A stretch of DNA of 64,000 bases from Actimicrobium sp034313845 (GTDB lineage: Bacteria; Pseudomonadota; Gammaproteobacteria; Burkholderiales; Burkholderiaceae_D): assembly GCF_034313845.1 (NCBI RefSeq), contig NZ_JAVIWN010000004.1. One strand, given 5' to 3'. Shown here in pieces: positions 26,026 through 33,634 of the stretch; the first letter of the stretch is position 1; the number at the start of each line of letters is the position of its first letter. The notes under the pieces are model-generated. The model made no database searches. It worked only from the letters and a program-made list of their open reading frames with translations, and had not been told where the DNA came from. The translations under genes were made by a program, and so were the position numbers.

Positions 26026-26694
26026 ATGATCCCCTGCCCCATCAAAAGCCCAACCCGCTGGACCCGCCGCAAGGAAGCCCGGCCACAAGAGCTGCTCGAC
26101 GCGGCACTTGGCCTGTTCGTCGAACGCGGCTTTTCCGCGACCCGGCTCGATGATGTCGGCAAGCGCGCCGGCGTCTCCAAGGGCACGCTATACCTGTATT
26201 ACGCCAGCAAGGAAGAGCTATTCAAGGCAGTCGTGCGTGAAAACGTCGTGCCCTTGCTGGGTGAAGCTGAAGCGATGATCCGCGACCATGCCGGCAGCAG
26301 TGCGCTGCTGTTGCGCCTGATCCTGCTGGGCTGGTGGGAGCGCATCGGCGAAACCCGCTTGTCAGGCATTACCAAGATGGTCATGGCCGAAGCCGGTAAC
26401 TTTCCCGAGCTGGCACGGTTCTATAACGAAGAAGTCATCCTGCGCGGCAATGCCATGCTGGCGCAGGTACTGGAGCGCGGTATCGCCAGTGGCGAATTCC
26501 GCTCCTTCGATACCGCGCAGACCACCAGCATCATCGCTGCCCCGATCATGATGATGATGATGTGGAAGCACTCGTTCGGCAGTCCGTGGGCATTGCAATC
26601 GATCACGCCGCAAGCCTATTTGCACGGCGTCACCGATCTGCTGCTGCGCGGCTTGCTGCGCACCGATGACAGGCCGCAGGCGGGGGTGATTTGA
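26026..26694 (+). CDS. TetR/AcrR-family transcriptional regulator
   Basis: 222 residues. The N-terminal helix-turn-helix is typical: ELLDAALGLFVERGFSATRL, DVGKRAGVSKGTLYLYYASK, EELFKAVV. The C-terminal ligand-binding domain is variable. No efflux or metabolic operon lies directly adjacent; the nearest candidate target is the TolC-family gene 1.1 kb downstream, but pcm and a rhodanese intervene. Ligand and regulon are unknown. Confidence 0.9.
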   Translation: MIPCPIKSPTRWTRRKEARPQELLDAALGLFVERGFSATRLDDVGKRAGVSKGTLYLYYASKEELFKAVVRENVVPLLGEAEAMIRDHAGSSALLLRLILLGWWERIGETRLSGITKMVMAEAGNFPELARFYNEEVILRGNAMLAQVLERGIASGEFRSFDTAQTTSIIAAPIMMMMMWKHSFGSPWALQSITPQAYLHGVTDLLLRGLLRTDDRPQAGVI

Positions 26695-26785
26695 TAGAAT
26701 GCGGCACCGAAAGCAGCAACGAATGCAGCTCATTGAAGGCCACACCGGCACTGGCCCCACCCTTTTACGCAGATAGACCACCCAC

Positions 26786-27439
26786 ATGAATATCGAACAA
26801 GCCCGTTTCAACATGATCGAACAGCAAATTCGCACCTGGGATGTGCTCGACCAGGATGTCCTGGACCTGCTGATGGTGGTCAAGCGCGAAGCGTTCGTGC
26901 CGGCTGCGTATGCTGCGCTGGCCTTCGTCGATACCGAAATCCCGCTGCCTTGCGGTCAATCAATGCTGATGCCGAAATTCGAGGCGCGCATGTTGCAGGA
27001 AGCCAGCCTCAAGAAACACGAAACCGTACTCGAAATCGGCACCGGCTCCGGCTACATGGCCGCCCTGCTGTCGCATCGTGCGCGCCATGTCACGACCATC
27101 GACATCGAAGCCGACTTGCAGGCACTGGCGCAGGACAATCTGCAACGCTACGGTATCGACAATGTCGACGTCCTCCTTGGCGATGGTGCCCGCGGCTGGG
27201 CCAGTGCGGCACCGTATGACGTCATCGTGATTTCCGGTTCGCTGCCGATTCTGCCGCAGGAGTTTCTGGCCCAGATCAAGATCGGCGGACGCATCCTGTG
27301 CGTGGTTGGCGATGCGCCGGCGATGACGGCGCAAGTCATCACGCGTGTCTCCGAGCTGGGTTACGACACGGTCAACCTGTTCGAGACCGTGATCAAACCG
27401 CTGCGCAATGCGTTCACGCCATCGCCGTTCAAGTTCTGA
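26786..27439 (+). CDS. pcm: Protein-L-isoaspartate O-methyltransferase
   Basis: 217 residues. SAM-binding motif I is VLEIGTGSGYMAALLSHRA, preceded by the substrate loop GQSMLMPKFEARMLQ and followed by NVDVLLGDGARGW. It methylates damaged isoaspartyl residues for repair. The order pcm, rhodanese, TolC-family gene is common in Burkholderiales, with 13 and 63 bp gaps here, so these three probably form one transcript. Confidence 0.93.
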   Translation: MNIEQARFNMIEQQIRTWDVLDQDVLDLLMVVKREAFVPAAYAALAFVDTEIPLPCGQSMLMPKFEARMLQEASLKKHETVLEIGTGSGYMAALLSHRARHVTTIDIEADLQALAQDNLQRYGIDNVDVLLGDGARGWASAAPYDVIVISGSLPILPQEFLAQIKIGGRILCVVGDAPAMTAQVITRVSELGYDTVNLFETVIKPLRNAFTPSPFKF

Positions 27440-27452
27440 GGACTCCATCACC

Positions 27453-27776
27453 ATGCACCATCTGACCGCTCCCGAATTGCACGCCTGGCTGGCCGATGCC
27501 AGCCGACCTGCGCCGCTCTTGCTCGATGTGCGCGAACCCTGGGAGTTCGAGACCTGCCATCTGGCCGGTGCGGTACCGATGCCGATGCGCAGCATTCCGG
27601 CACGGCTGGCCGAACTCGATGACGAAACACCCGTCGTCTGCATCTGCCATCACGGTTCACGCAGCATGCAGGTCGCCCATTTCCTCGAACAACAAGGTTT
27701 TACCGAAGTCACCAACCTGACTGGCGGCATGCATGCCTGGGCTGTCCAGGTTGATCCGGCGGTACCGACCTACTGA
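27453..27776 (+). CDS. Single-domain rhodanese-like protein
   Basis: 107 residues from the ATG at 27453. Rhodanese fold with LLLDVREPWEFETCHLAGAV and the active-site loop CHHGSRSMQVA, whose cysteine would carry persulfide. C-terminal block NLTGGMHAWAVQVDP is typical. Likely cytoplasmic sulfurtransferase of unknown acceptor. Sits between pcm and the TolC-family gene. Confidence 0.9.
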   Translation: MHHLTAPELHAWLADASRPAPLLLDVREPWEFETCHLAGAVPMPMRSIPARLAELDDETPVVCICHHGSRSMQVAHFLEQQGFTEVTNLTGGMHAWAVQVDPAVPTY

Positions 27777-27839
27777 TATTTGCTGTGCGCCTCGCTCTGT
27801 ATCTACCCATCCTGCAACCTCGATTCCACCGGAGAATCC

Positions 27840-29147
27840 ATGCGTTATTTCGTCATCGTCCCGCTGCTAGCCTGTGCCTTGCTGTCTGCTCCGGCACAAG
27901 CGACCGACCTGCTGCAGGTTTATCGTGATGCGCTGATCAACGATGCCGTCATCGCCAGTGCGCGCTCGGCACGCGAGGCCGGTCAGGAACGCAGCGTGCA
28001 GGGTCGCGCCGGACTGCTGCCCGTGCTGGGCATCGGTGGCAGTTACAACCGGATCAATGCCGAGGCCAGCGCCCGCAACATCGACTACAACGTCAATACC
28101 TATGCACTGACGCTGACCCAACCGTTGCTGCGGATGGCCAACTGGGAAACCTACCAGCAAGGCGTGTTATCGGTCGCCATCAGCGATGCGGTGTACGCCC
28201 AGGCGCAGCAAGACCTCATCGCGCGCGTCGCGCAAGCTTACTTTGACGTACTGGCTGCGCAGGATGTGCTGGCCTTTCTGAAAGCGCAGGAAGACGCAAT
28301 CAGCGAACAACTGGCTTCGGCCAAACGCAACTTTGAAGTCGGCACCGCCACCATCACCGACAGCAACGAAGCGCAAGCCCGCTACGACCTTGCCATCGCT
28401 CAGCAGATCGCGGCGCAAAATGATCTCGACGTCAAAACCGCAGCACTGCAGCAGATCATCGGCAAGCCGACCGGCGTACTGGCCACCCTGCGCCCCGGTA
28501 TCAAGCTGAGTCCGCCGGAACCGGCGCAGATCGATCCGTGGGTGCGAAGTGCCGAAGAACAAAATTTTGGCGTGATCGGCCAGCAACTGACGCTTGAAAT
28601 TGCCCGTCGCGAAATCAGCCGCAGCCGTGCCGGTCATTTGCCGACGCTCGATCTGATCGCCAGTCGTGGCACCACCAACCAGAGCAGTCCCAGCCTGACC
28701 GCACAGAGCGGTTCGGTCACGTCCAGCACGATCGGCGTGCAATGGCAAATTCCGCTGTATTCCGGATTTGCCATCACCAGCAAGGTACGCGAATCAATTG
28801 CCCTCGAAGACAAGGCGCGCTCCGATCTCGAGAACTTCCGGCGCACGGCGGCACAAGCGGCGCGGCAATCCTACTTCGGTGTCAACAGCGGACTCGCGCA
28901 AGTCAGAGCCTACGAGGCAGCGGAAGTATCCAGCCTGTCGGCGCTCGAATCAAACCGGCTCGGCTATCAGGTCGGTGTGCGTATCAACATCGATGTCCTG
29001 AATGCCCAGCAACAGTTGTTTTCAACCCGGCAATTACTGGCCAAAGCCCGCTATGACACGCTGATTGCAGGCTTGCGTCTGAAAGCGGCGGCAGGAACGC
29101 TCAAGGAAGACGACCTGGCATTGGTGAACGGGTTGCTGCAGAACTGA
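27840..29147 (+). CDS. TolC-family outer membrane efflux protein
   Basis: 435 residues from the ATG at 27840. Signal peptide MRYFVIVPLLACALLSAPAQA, then the paired coiled-coil/beta-barrel repeats of TolC: LLQVYRDALINDAVIASA, YALTLTQPLLRMANW, and in the second half SSTIGVQWQIPLYSGFAITS and RINIDVLNAQQQLFSTRQLL. Outer-membrane exit duct for type I secretion or RND-type efflux. No membrane-fusion or ABC partner is encoded next to it, as for E. coli tolC. Confidence 0.93.
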   Translation: MRYFVIVPLLACALLSAPAQATDLLQVYRDALINDAVIASARSAREAGQERSVQGRAGLLPVLGIGGSYNRINAEASARNIDYNVNTYALTLTQPLLRMANWETYQQGVLSVAISDAVYAQAQQDLIARVAQAYFDVLAAQDVLAFLKAQEDAISEQLASAKRNFEVGTATITDSNEAQARYDLAIAQQIAAQNDLDVKTAALQQIIGKPTGVLATLRPGIKLSPPEPAQIDPWVRSAEEQNFGVIGQQLTLEIARREISRSRAGHLPTLDLIASRGTTNQSSPSLTAQSGSVTSSTIGVQWQIPLYSGFAITSKVRESIALEDKARSDLENFRRTAAQAARQSYFGVNSGLAQVRAYEAAEVSSLSALESNRLGYQVGVRINIDVLNAQQQLFSTRQLLAKARYDTLIAGLRLKAAAGTLKEDDLALVNGLLQN

Positions 29148-29185
29148 ATTGGCACCGTACCCACCGTACCAGACCGCTCACGTAG

Positions 29186-29212
29186 GGTGCAATAACCGCA
29201 GGGCATTGCACC
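29186..29212 (+). repeat. REP-like palindrome, copy downstream of tolC (1)
   Basis: Arms GGTGCAAT/ATTGCACC around AACCGCAGGGC, preceded by CGTA and followed by GAATGCA. It lies 38 bp past the TolC stop codon. Confidence 0.85.
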
Positions 29213-29270
29213 GAATGCACTGTCTGCGATAGCTGATTCTGCATGCGCTCCGTCATGACCAAAATCGTAG

Positions 29271-29297
29271 GGTGCAATAACCGAAGGGCATTGCACC
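29271..29297 (+). repeat. REP-like palindrome, copy downstream of tolC (2)
   Basis: Same orientation as the copy at 29186, 85 bp apart, centre AACCGAAGGGC; again preceded by CGTA and followed by GAATGCA. The segment between is not conserved with the spacer of the 20.9-kb array. Confidence 0.85.
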
Positions 29298-29348
29298 GAA
29301 TGCACCTCCTGCGGCAACTGAAACTGTCGTAGCTCCGTCATGACCTAG

Positions 29349-29389
29349 CCGGGGGCGGCCCGGCAGCCGGTCACTTCTTTTTGCTTCGC
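29349..29389. repeat. Left part of a compound palindromic repeat split by the IS481 element
   Basis: GC-rich GGGGGCGGCCCGGC followed by TTCTTTTTG and CTTCGC. Joined to the right flank (30681 on) after removing the IS and one CTTCGC, it forms the hairpin TTCTTTTTG-CTTCGC-CAAAAAGAA. Confidence 0.7.
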
Positions 29390-30585
29390 TGTATGGACCG
29401 GGGACATGGGTAACACATGTACCAGGACATGGGTAACACATTATGCGTCGGTTTTTCCCGCAAATCGATTTTCATGAAGCGTTGATGGCAAAAATAAGCG
29501 TGGTAAAACCCGTCTTCATCACTGACTGGTCGCAGCGCAATCGCATACCCTTTTAGCGCATTGGGCACCTTGAATTGGTACTTGCCATGCTTGACCGCAC
29601 CGTGCCATCCCACCTTGAGAATCAGGTCGTTCTCGGCATACTCGATCGGCGCTAATACTTCTGAGTATTTCAATATACTAGGCTGGTATCGGGTCACTGG
29701 CGTAGCCATCTCAATGCCTTGGTGAGGACGTTCCGTGTTGTAGACCGTGCGCCAGGAATCGAATGTCGATTGCACCTCTGCGAGGTCCGTGAAGTGCCGA
29801 CCCTGCAGCACATCAGCCTTGAGCGTGCGGTGAAACCGCTCTTCCTTGCCGTTGGTCTGAGGGTGTGCAGGACGGCTGTGACTGACCCAAATACCTTGGC
29901 GAATGAGCCAGATGGTTAGCGGTGTAATGCCGTGCTCGTGGGCGCGTGGACTGCCCCACGGTGGTCCGTTGTCCGCATTAATCTGGACCGGTAAGCCATA
30001 ACGCCGGAACGCGCGAATCAAGTGCTGCTGCACTGTTGCGAGGTTTGGCTGCGCGCAGGCTTCCAGAATCAGGTTGAACCGGGAATGGTCGTCAAGCATC
30101 GTCAGCGGATAACACATGCCTGCGAGCGTTGGGAAATTGCCCTTGAAATCAATCTGCCAGAGCCGGTTGGGCTGGGCATGTTCGAAGCGCTTCCAAGCTC
30201 GACTTTGCTGGCTCTGCGCTTCATCGATGAAGTCGTGATGTCGCAGTATCCGGGTGATGGTACTGGCGGCCGGCACATCCACATGGCCCATGTCGGCTAG
30301 TCGCCGCTGGAGCTTCCTGCTACCCCAGGTCGGATGCGTCTGGCGTAACGCCAGCACGAATTCTTCGACGCTGGCGAGAGTGCGGCACGGTATTGTCAGC
30401 GGTCGTCGGGAGCGATCTTCCAAGCCGCGCAGGCCCTCCTGTTCAAAGCGTTGTAGCCACTTGTAAGCGGTCTTCGGGCTGATGTCGAAGCGGCGGCACA
30501 GCTCCCGTTTATTAGCGCCTTCCTGCGTGGCCAGGTAAATAAATTCTTGTCGCAGCGTCATGGTATTTGTTGTCTTCCAGGTCAT
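29371..30585 (-). CDS. IS481-family transposase
   Basis: 404 residues. N-terminal helix-turn-helix (LCRRFDISPKTAYKWLQRFEQEGL in parts: FDISPKTAYKW, GLRGLEDRSRRP), then an rve/DDE integrase core with Asp in LWQIDFKGNF, Asp in VQINADNGPPWG and Glu in QTNGKEERFHRTLKADVL. The start is the ATG at 30585 inside the element. The stop codon (29371-29373) lies outside the left terminal repeat, so the last five residues RSKKK come from target DNA. Confidence 0.92.
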   Translation of the reverse strand: MTWKTTNTMTLRQEFIYLATQEGANKRELCRRFDISPKTAYKWLQRFEQEGLRGLEDRSRRPLTIPCRTLASVEEFVLALRQTHPTWGSRKLQRRLADMGHVDVPAASTITRILRHHDFIDEAQSQQSRAWKRFEHAQPNRLWQIDFKGNFPTLAGMCYPLTMLDDHSRFNLILEACAQPNLATVQQHLIRAFRRYGLPVQINADNGPPWGSPRAHEHGITPLTIWLIRQGIWVSHSRPAHPQTNGKEERFHRTLKADVLQGRHFTDLAEVQSTFDSWRTVYNTERPHQGIEMATPVTRYQPSILKYSEVLAPIEYAENDLILKVGWHGAVKHGKYQFKVPNALKGYAIALRPVSDEDGFYHAYFCHQRFMKIDLREKPTHNVLPMSWYMCYPCPRSIQRSKKK

Positions 30586-30674
30586 GGTTGAGGGTCCTTT
30601 GGATTAGATTGCACACAATCCAAAGTGTTACCTATGTCCTGGTACACCTGTTACCTATGTCCCCGGTCCATACA
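29390..30674 (-). mobile_element. IS481-family insertion sequence, 1285 bp
   Basis: The element starts TGTATGGACCGGGGACAT and ends with the inverted equivalent, TGT...ACA. It is flanked by a perfect 6-bp target duplication CTTCGC (29384-29389 and 30675-30680). Each end carries two direct copies, 23 bp apart, of GGACATRGGTAACA (left at 29402 and 29425; right, inverted, ending 30639 and 30662), probable transposase-binding sites. It holds one transposase gene. An intact transposase and perfect duplication suggest a recent insertion. Confidence 0.93.
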
Positions 30675-30680
30675 CTTCGC

Positions 30681-30830
30681 CAAAAAGAAGTAACCAAGAA
30701 AAAGGCGACCGCGAGACTGCTGCCCTTCGGGTTCCCAAAAACGGTAGTCAGCCAAGGGGAGGGTCGCAAACTCGCTTCGCTCAGACATGCGCCCCTCTTA
30801 TCCCTTGTCTGACTACCGTTTTTGGCAGCT
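30681..30830. repeat. Right part of the compound palindromic repeat
   Basis: Begins CAAAAAGAAGTAACC and contains a perfect 17-bp inverted repeat, CCAAAAACGGTAGTCAG at 30735-30751 and its complement at 30809-30825, around a 57-bp loop. From memory, closely similar intergenic sequence is widespread in Burkholderiales and pseudomonads; this was not checked. Confidence 0.65.
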
Positions 30831-30848
30831 GTCTCAATGCGGAACAGG

Positions 30849-30901
30849 TCAACAGCAACAGCAACGTCAACGTCAACGTCAACGGCAACAGCAACGGCAA
30901 C
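30849..30901. repeat. Hexanucleotide tandem repeat (CAACRN-type)
   Basis: About nine 6-bp units, AACAGC / AACGTC / AACGGC variants. On the minus strand this reads as alternating Val-Asp/Ala codons but no gene is credible there. It lies between the compound repeat and a REP copy. Confidence 0.7.
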
Positions 30902-30926
30902 CCCCACGACTCCCGCTCAATCGTAG

Positions 30927-30953
30927 GGTGCAATAACCGCAGGGCATTGCACC
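30927..30953 (+). repeat. REP-like palindrome
   Basis: GGTGCAAT/ATTGCACC arms around AACCGCAGGGC, preceded by TCGTA. It lies 148 bp upstream of the broken effector-like gene. Confidence 0.85.
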
Positions 30954-31710
30954 AAATGCCCTGATCACGGTCGCCCTGGCCGTCAATCGCCACACACCGC
31001 TGGAACTTCTGCCGCATCGGTGCCACTCAACGACGGCCCTGATCGGTTACTGACCGTATCAGGCTCTTCCTTCAACTCCCTTTGCGACACAGGTATTCCT
31101 CATGCAACGACTCAACACCACGCTGGCCCCGCTCTGGGCTGCTGCCCAACAACATCTGACCGAAGCAGATCAGGTCGAACATCGCCGGCAAGTCGATCAA
31201 CTCATCGCCGACGCCGACATGACTCCTCAAGAAACCATCCCCGCCCATTTGCATCGCGCCGGCCCACAGCGGCGACGTCATGTCGGTACCGACGACATCG
31301 CGCGACTGCGACTGGGGCAATCTCTGGCGCTGGCTACCCGCAGTTTGCTGTGCGGTGGTGCCGGTAATCAGCAACTGCCGGTCGCGGCGTCGCAAGGCGA
31401 TACTGTGGCAAATTTGTTCGGCGTGCGTGAGGCCGCGCTGCAAGGACTTGGGGAAATCGATGCCTTGCCGGCGCTTGCCGTTGTGGCGCAGGGCGGTGCC
31501 TGTACCGAACATTTCTCGGTGGCGTTCGAACTCGCCAGGACACTCGACCTGCCCGTCGTCGCCGTCGCAAATGATCAGGATCATGGTGCGCTGGTACTCC
31601 ACCCCGAGTTGGGTGACAAAGCGGTGGTAGTCGACGCATGGACGACTGTAGTGGTCTAATGAAATCGGACACCTCAATGGGAGCACACTCCCGCTAACTG
31701 AGGAAATTAC

Positions 31711-31995
31711 ATGACTAAAAAACACTTCGACATCGAGCTTAAGCTGGAAGTCGTGCGCATGATCAAAGATCAAGGACTGAGCATTTCCAATGTCAGTAAA
31801 ACCATGGATGTCGGACCGACCGCGATTCGTCGCTGGGTCACGCAACACGATGCGGAACTGCGTGGCGAGCCGGGCATCGGCAAGCCGCTGACGTCAGACC
31901 AGCAGCGCATTCGTTCACTGGAACGCGAGAACCGGGAATTACGACTGGACGTGTCTATCCTAAAAAAGCATCGGCCTTCTTTGCCCGGGAACTGA
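31711..31995 (+). CDS. IS3-family OrfA
   Basis: 94 residues. Helix-turn-helix (LEVVRMIKDQGLSISNVSKT, MDVGPTAIRRWVTQHD) followed by a leucine zipper-like stretch (IRSLERENRELRLDVSILKK). The in-phase frame ends soon after a AAAAAAG heptamer. A -1 shift there would continue as KKASAFFARELK into orfB, the usual way IS3 elements make the OrfAB transposase. Confidence 0.92.
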   Translation: MTKKHFDIELKLEVVRMIKDQGLSISNVSKTMDVGPTAIRRWVTQHDAELRGEPGIGKPLTSDQQRIRSLERENRELRLDVSILKKHRPSLPGN

Positions 31996-31996
31996 A

Positions 31997-32875
31997 ATGA
32001 GCTACCAGCTCGTGACACAGTTACACAAGGAGGCCGTATCGACTGCCCGTAGTTGCCAGTTGCTGGCAGTCAGCCGTTCCGGGTATTACAACGCACAGTC
32101 CCGTCCTGCCAAACCGCTTTTTACGAAGGAAGCGGTCCACCTGAAGGCAGCCTTTGCCGCCAGCCGTCAAAGCTACGGTAGTCGGCGCCTAGTCAGCGCG
32201 GTGGCGCTGCAAGGCATTCGCATAGGTCGCTACAAAGCGCGTAGCCTGATGCGCCAGGCGGGCTTGAAGCCGGTGTGGAAGCGCAAGTTCATTCACACCA
32301 CCGACAGCAAGCATGACCTGGCGATTGCTCCCAACGTGCTCAACCGGAAGTTCAATCCGTCGGGGCCGAACATCGCGTGGGTGAGCGACATCACCTACAT
32401 CCGTACCGACACCGGTTGGCTATATCTGGCCACGGTACTGGATCTGTTCTCGCGTAAGCTGATCGGCTGGGCCACCGCGCCTGCTATGCCTGCTGCGCTG
32501 GTCTGCGAAGCGCTACGCATGGCCATTTCCAGTCGCAATCCGCCACCGGGATTGATCGTACATACGGACCGTGGAAGTCAGTACGCCAGCATCGAATATC
32601 AGGCCTTGCTGAAACGGTACGGTCTGGTGTCCAGCATGAGCCGTAAAGGTAACTGTTGGGACAACGCAGTTGCCGAACGCTTCTTCCTGAATCTGAAGAT
32701 GGAATGCGTCTGGCGCACGCGATATGCCAACCAGGAAGAGGCCCGCAAGGACGTCACTTCCTACATCGTCGACTTTTATAATTGCACGCGTTTGCACTCC
32801 GTATTGGGCAACCTGTCGCCCTCCGTCTTTGAACGGAAAATGGCAGAAATACTTCCATTGGGGTGTCCGAAATAA
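31997..32875 (+). CDS. IS3-family OrfB, DDE integrase
   Basis: 292 residues. Integrase core with Asp in WVSDITYIRTDTGWLYLAT, Asp in VHTDRGSQYAS and Glu in GNCWDNAVAERFFLNLK: a complete DDE triad. Probably expressed mainly as the frameshifted OrfAB fusion. No internal stops, so the element may be mobile. Confidence 0.93.
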   Translation: MSYQLVTQLHKEAVSTARSCQLLAVSRSGYYNAQSRPAKPLFTKEAVHLKAAFAASRQSYGSRRLVSAVALQGIRIGRYKARSLMRQAGLKPVWKRKFIHTTDSKHDLAIAPNVLNRKFNPSGPNIAWVSDITYIRTDTGWLYLATVLDLFSRKLIGWATAPAMPAALVCEALRMAISSRNPPPGLIVHTDRGSQYASIEYQALLKRYGLVSSMSRKGNCWDNAVAERFFLNLKMECVWRTRYANQEEARKDVTSYIVDFYNCTRLHSVLGNLSPSVFERKMAEILPLGCPK

Positions 32876-33634
32876 CTTGACCACTACAGACCTTTCCGGG
32901 GAGTTGCCTGATGGGCGATTCGTCCTTCAAGAACGCCAAGCCATTACGTCGCCATCACCCCGGCACAGCGCATACCAGCACTCTCAACCTTCCGATGGTG
33001 CAGCGACTACAACAGCAACTTGAAAGCGCGCTGGGACCCGAGCCGATCCTGCACGCCATGCTTGAACAGTGGGAAGTCAACAACCCGGAAAAATTCGATG
33101 GGTTGATCACGGCCGATCAACGAAGGCGTCGGCTATCGCAAGTATTGCTGGAAGATTCCGTCAATGCGATCAGCAGCACCGCACAGCGCACCATCCTCTT
33201 CAACGCACCGCAACAAGAACCACTTGCCAGCATCTATCGAAACAGCGACAGCCCGCAAAGACAGGAGCTAACGCGACTAGCGCAGGCTGCCACCAGGCCC
33301 ACGCTCGACCTGTTGCAGACGGTGGTCAACGAAGAATCCCTGCACGCCCCTGACCGCTGCGCCGCACGGCAATACGCCTGTACCAGCAGTGTCGCCATCT
33401 CTCCTTCCGAGAATCTCAAGTTCACGGCCTACCTATCGGCAAGGGCAATACCAGGCTTGTGCGACGAACGACTTCCATCCGGCAATATTCGGTACACGGC
33501 CAATGACGGTAGCCATTTCTCCACCATTACGACGCCAAGGCGGATCATTCAGGCCGCCGAAGAAGGGGTCATCGCCAGCGAGGCGTTGAACTTCCCCGAT
33601 GGCTACCGCTCACGTCCTGGCACCACCTGACCCG

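Larger units (their letters stand above)
31647..32888 (+). mobile_element. IS3-family insertion sequence, 1242 bp
   Basis: Imperfect terminal inverted repeats beginning TGTAGTGGTC and containing TCGGACACC at both ends; 3-bp target duplication GAC (31644-31646 and 32889-32891). Two overlapping-frame genes, orfA and orfB, joined by an A6G slippery site (31962-31968). The insertion disrupts an effector-like gene. Confidence 0.93.
31102..33630 (+). pseudogene. Transglutaminase-like effector homologue interrupted by an IS3 element
   Basis: The 5' part (31102-31646) and 3' part (32892-33630) are separated by the IS3 element. Removing 31647-32888 and one copy of the 3-bp target (GAC) restores an uninterrupted frame of 427 codons across the join (VVVDAWTTFPGSCLMGDS). 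The product is a paralogue of the protein at 37232-39256: matching segments are IPAHLHRAG, GGACTEHFSVAFELAR, NDQDHGALVLHP, VVVDAW, FPGSCLMGDSSF, and near the end SHFSTITTPRRII. A Cys134-His161-Asp178 triad is visible. It is shorter than the paralogue (427 versus 674). Presumably inactive now. Confidence 0.8.
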
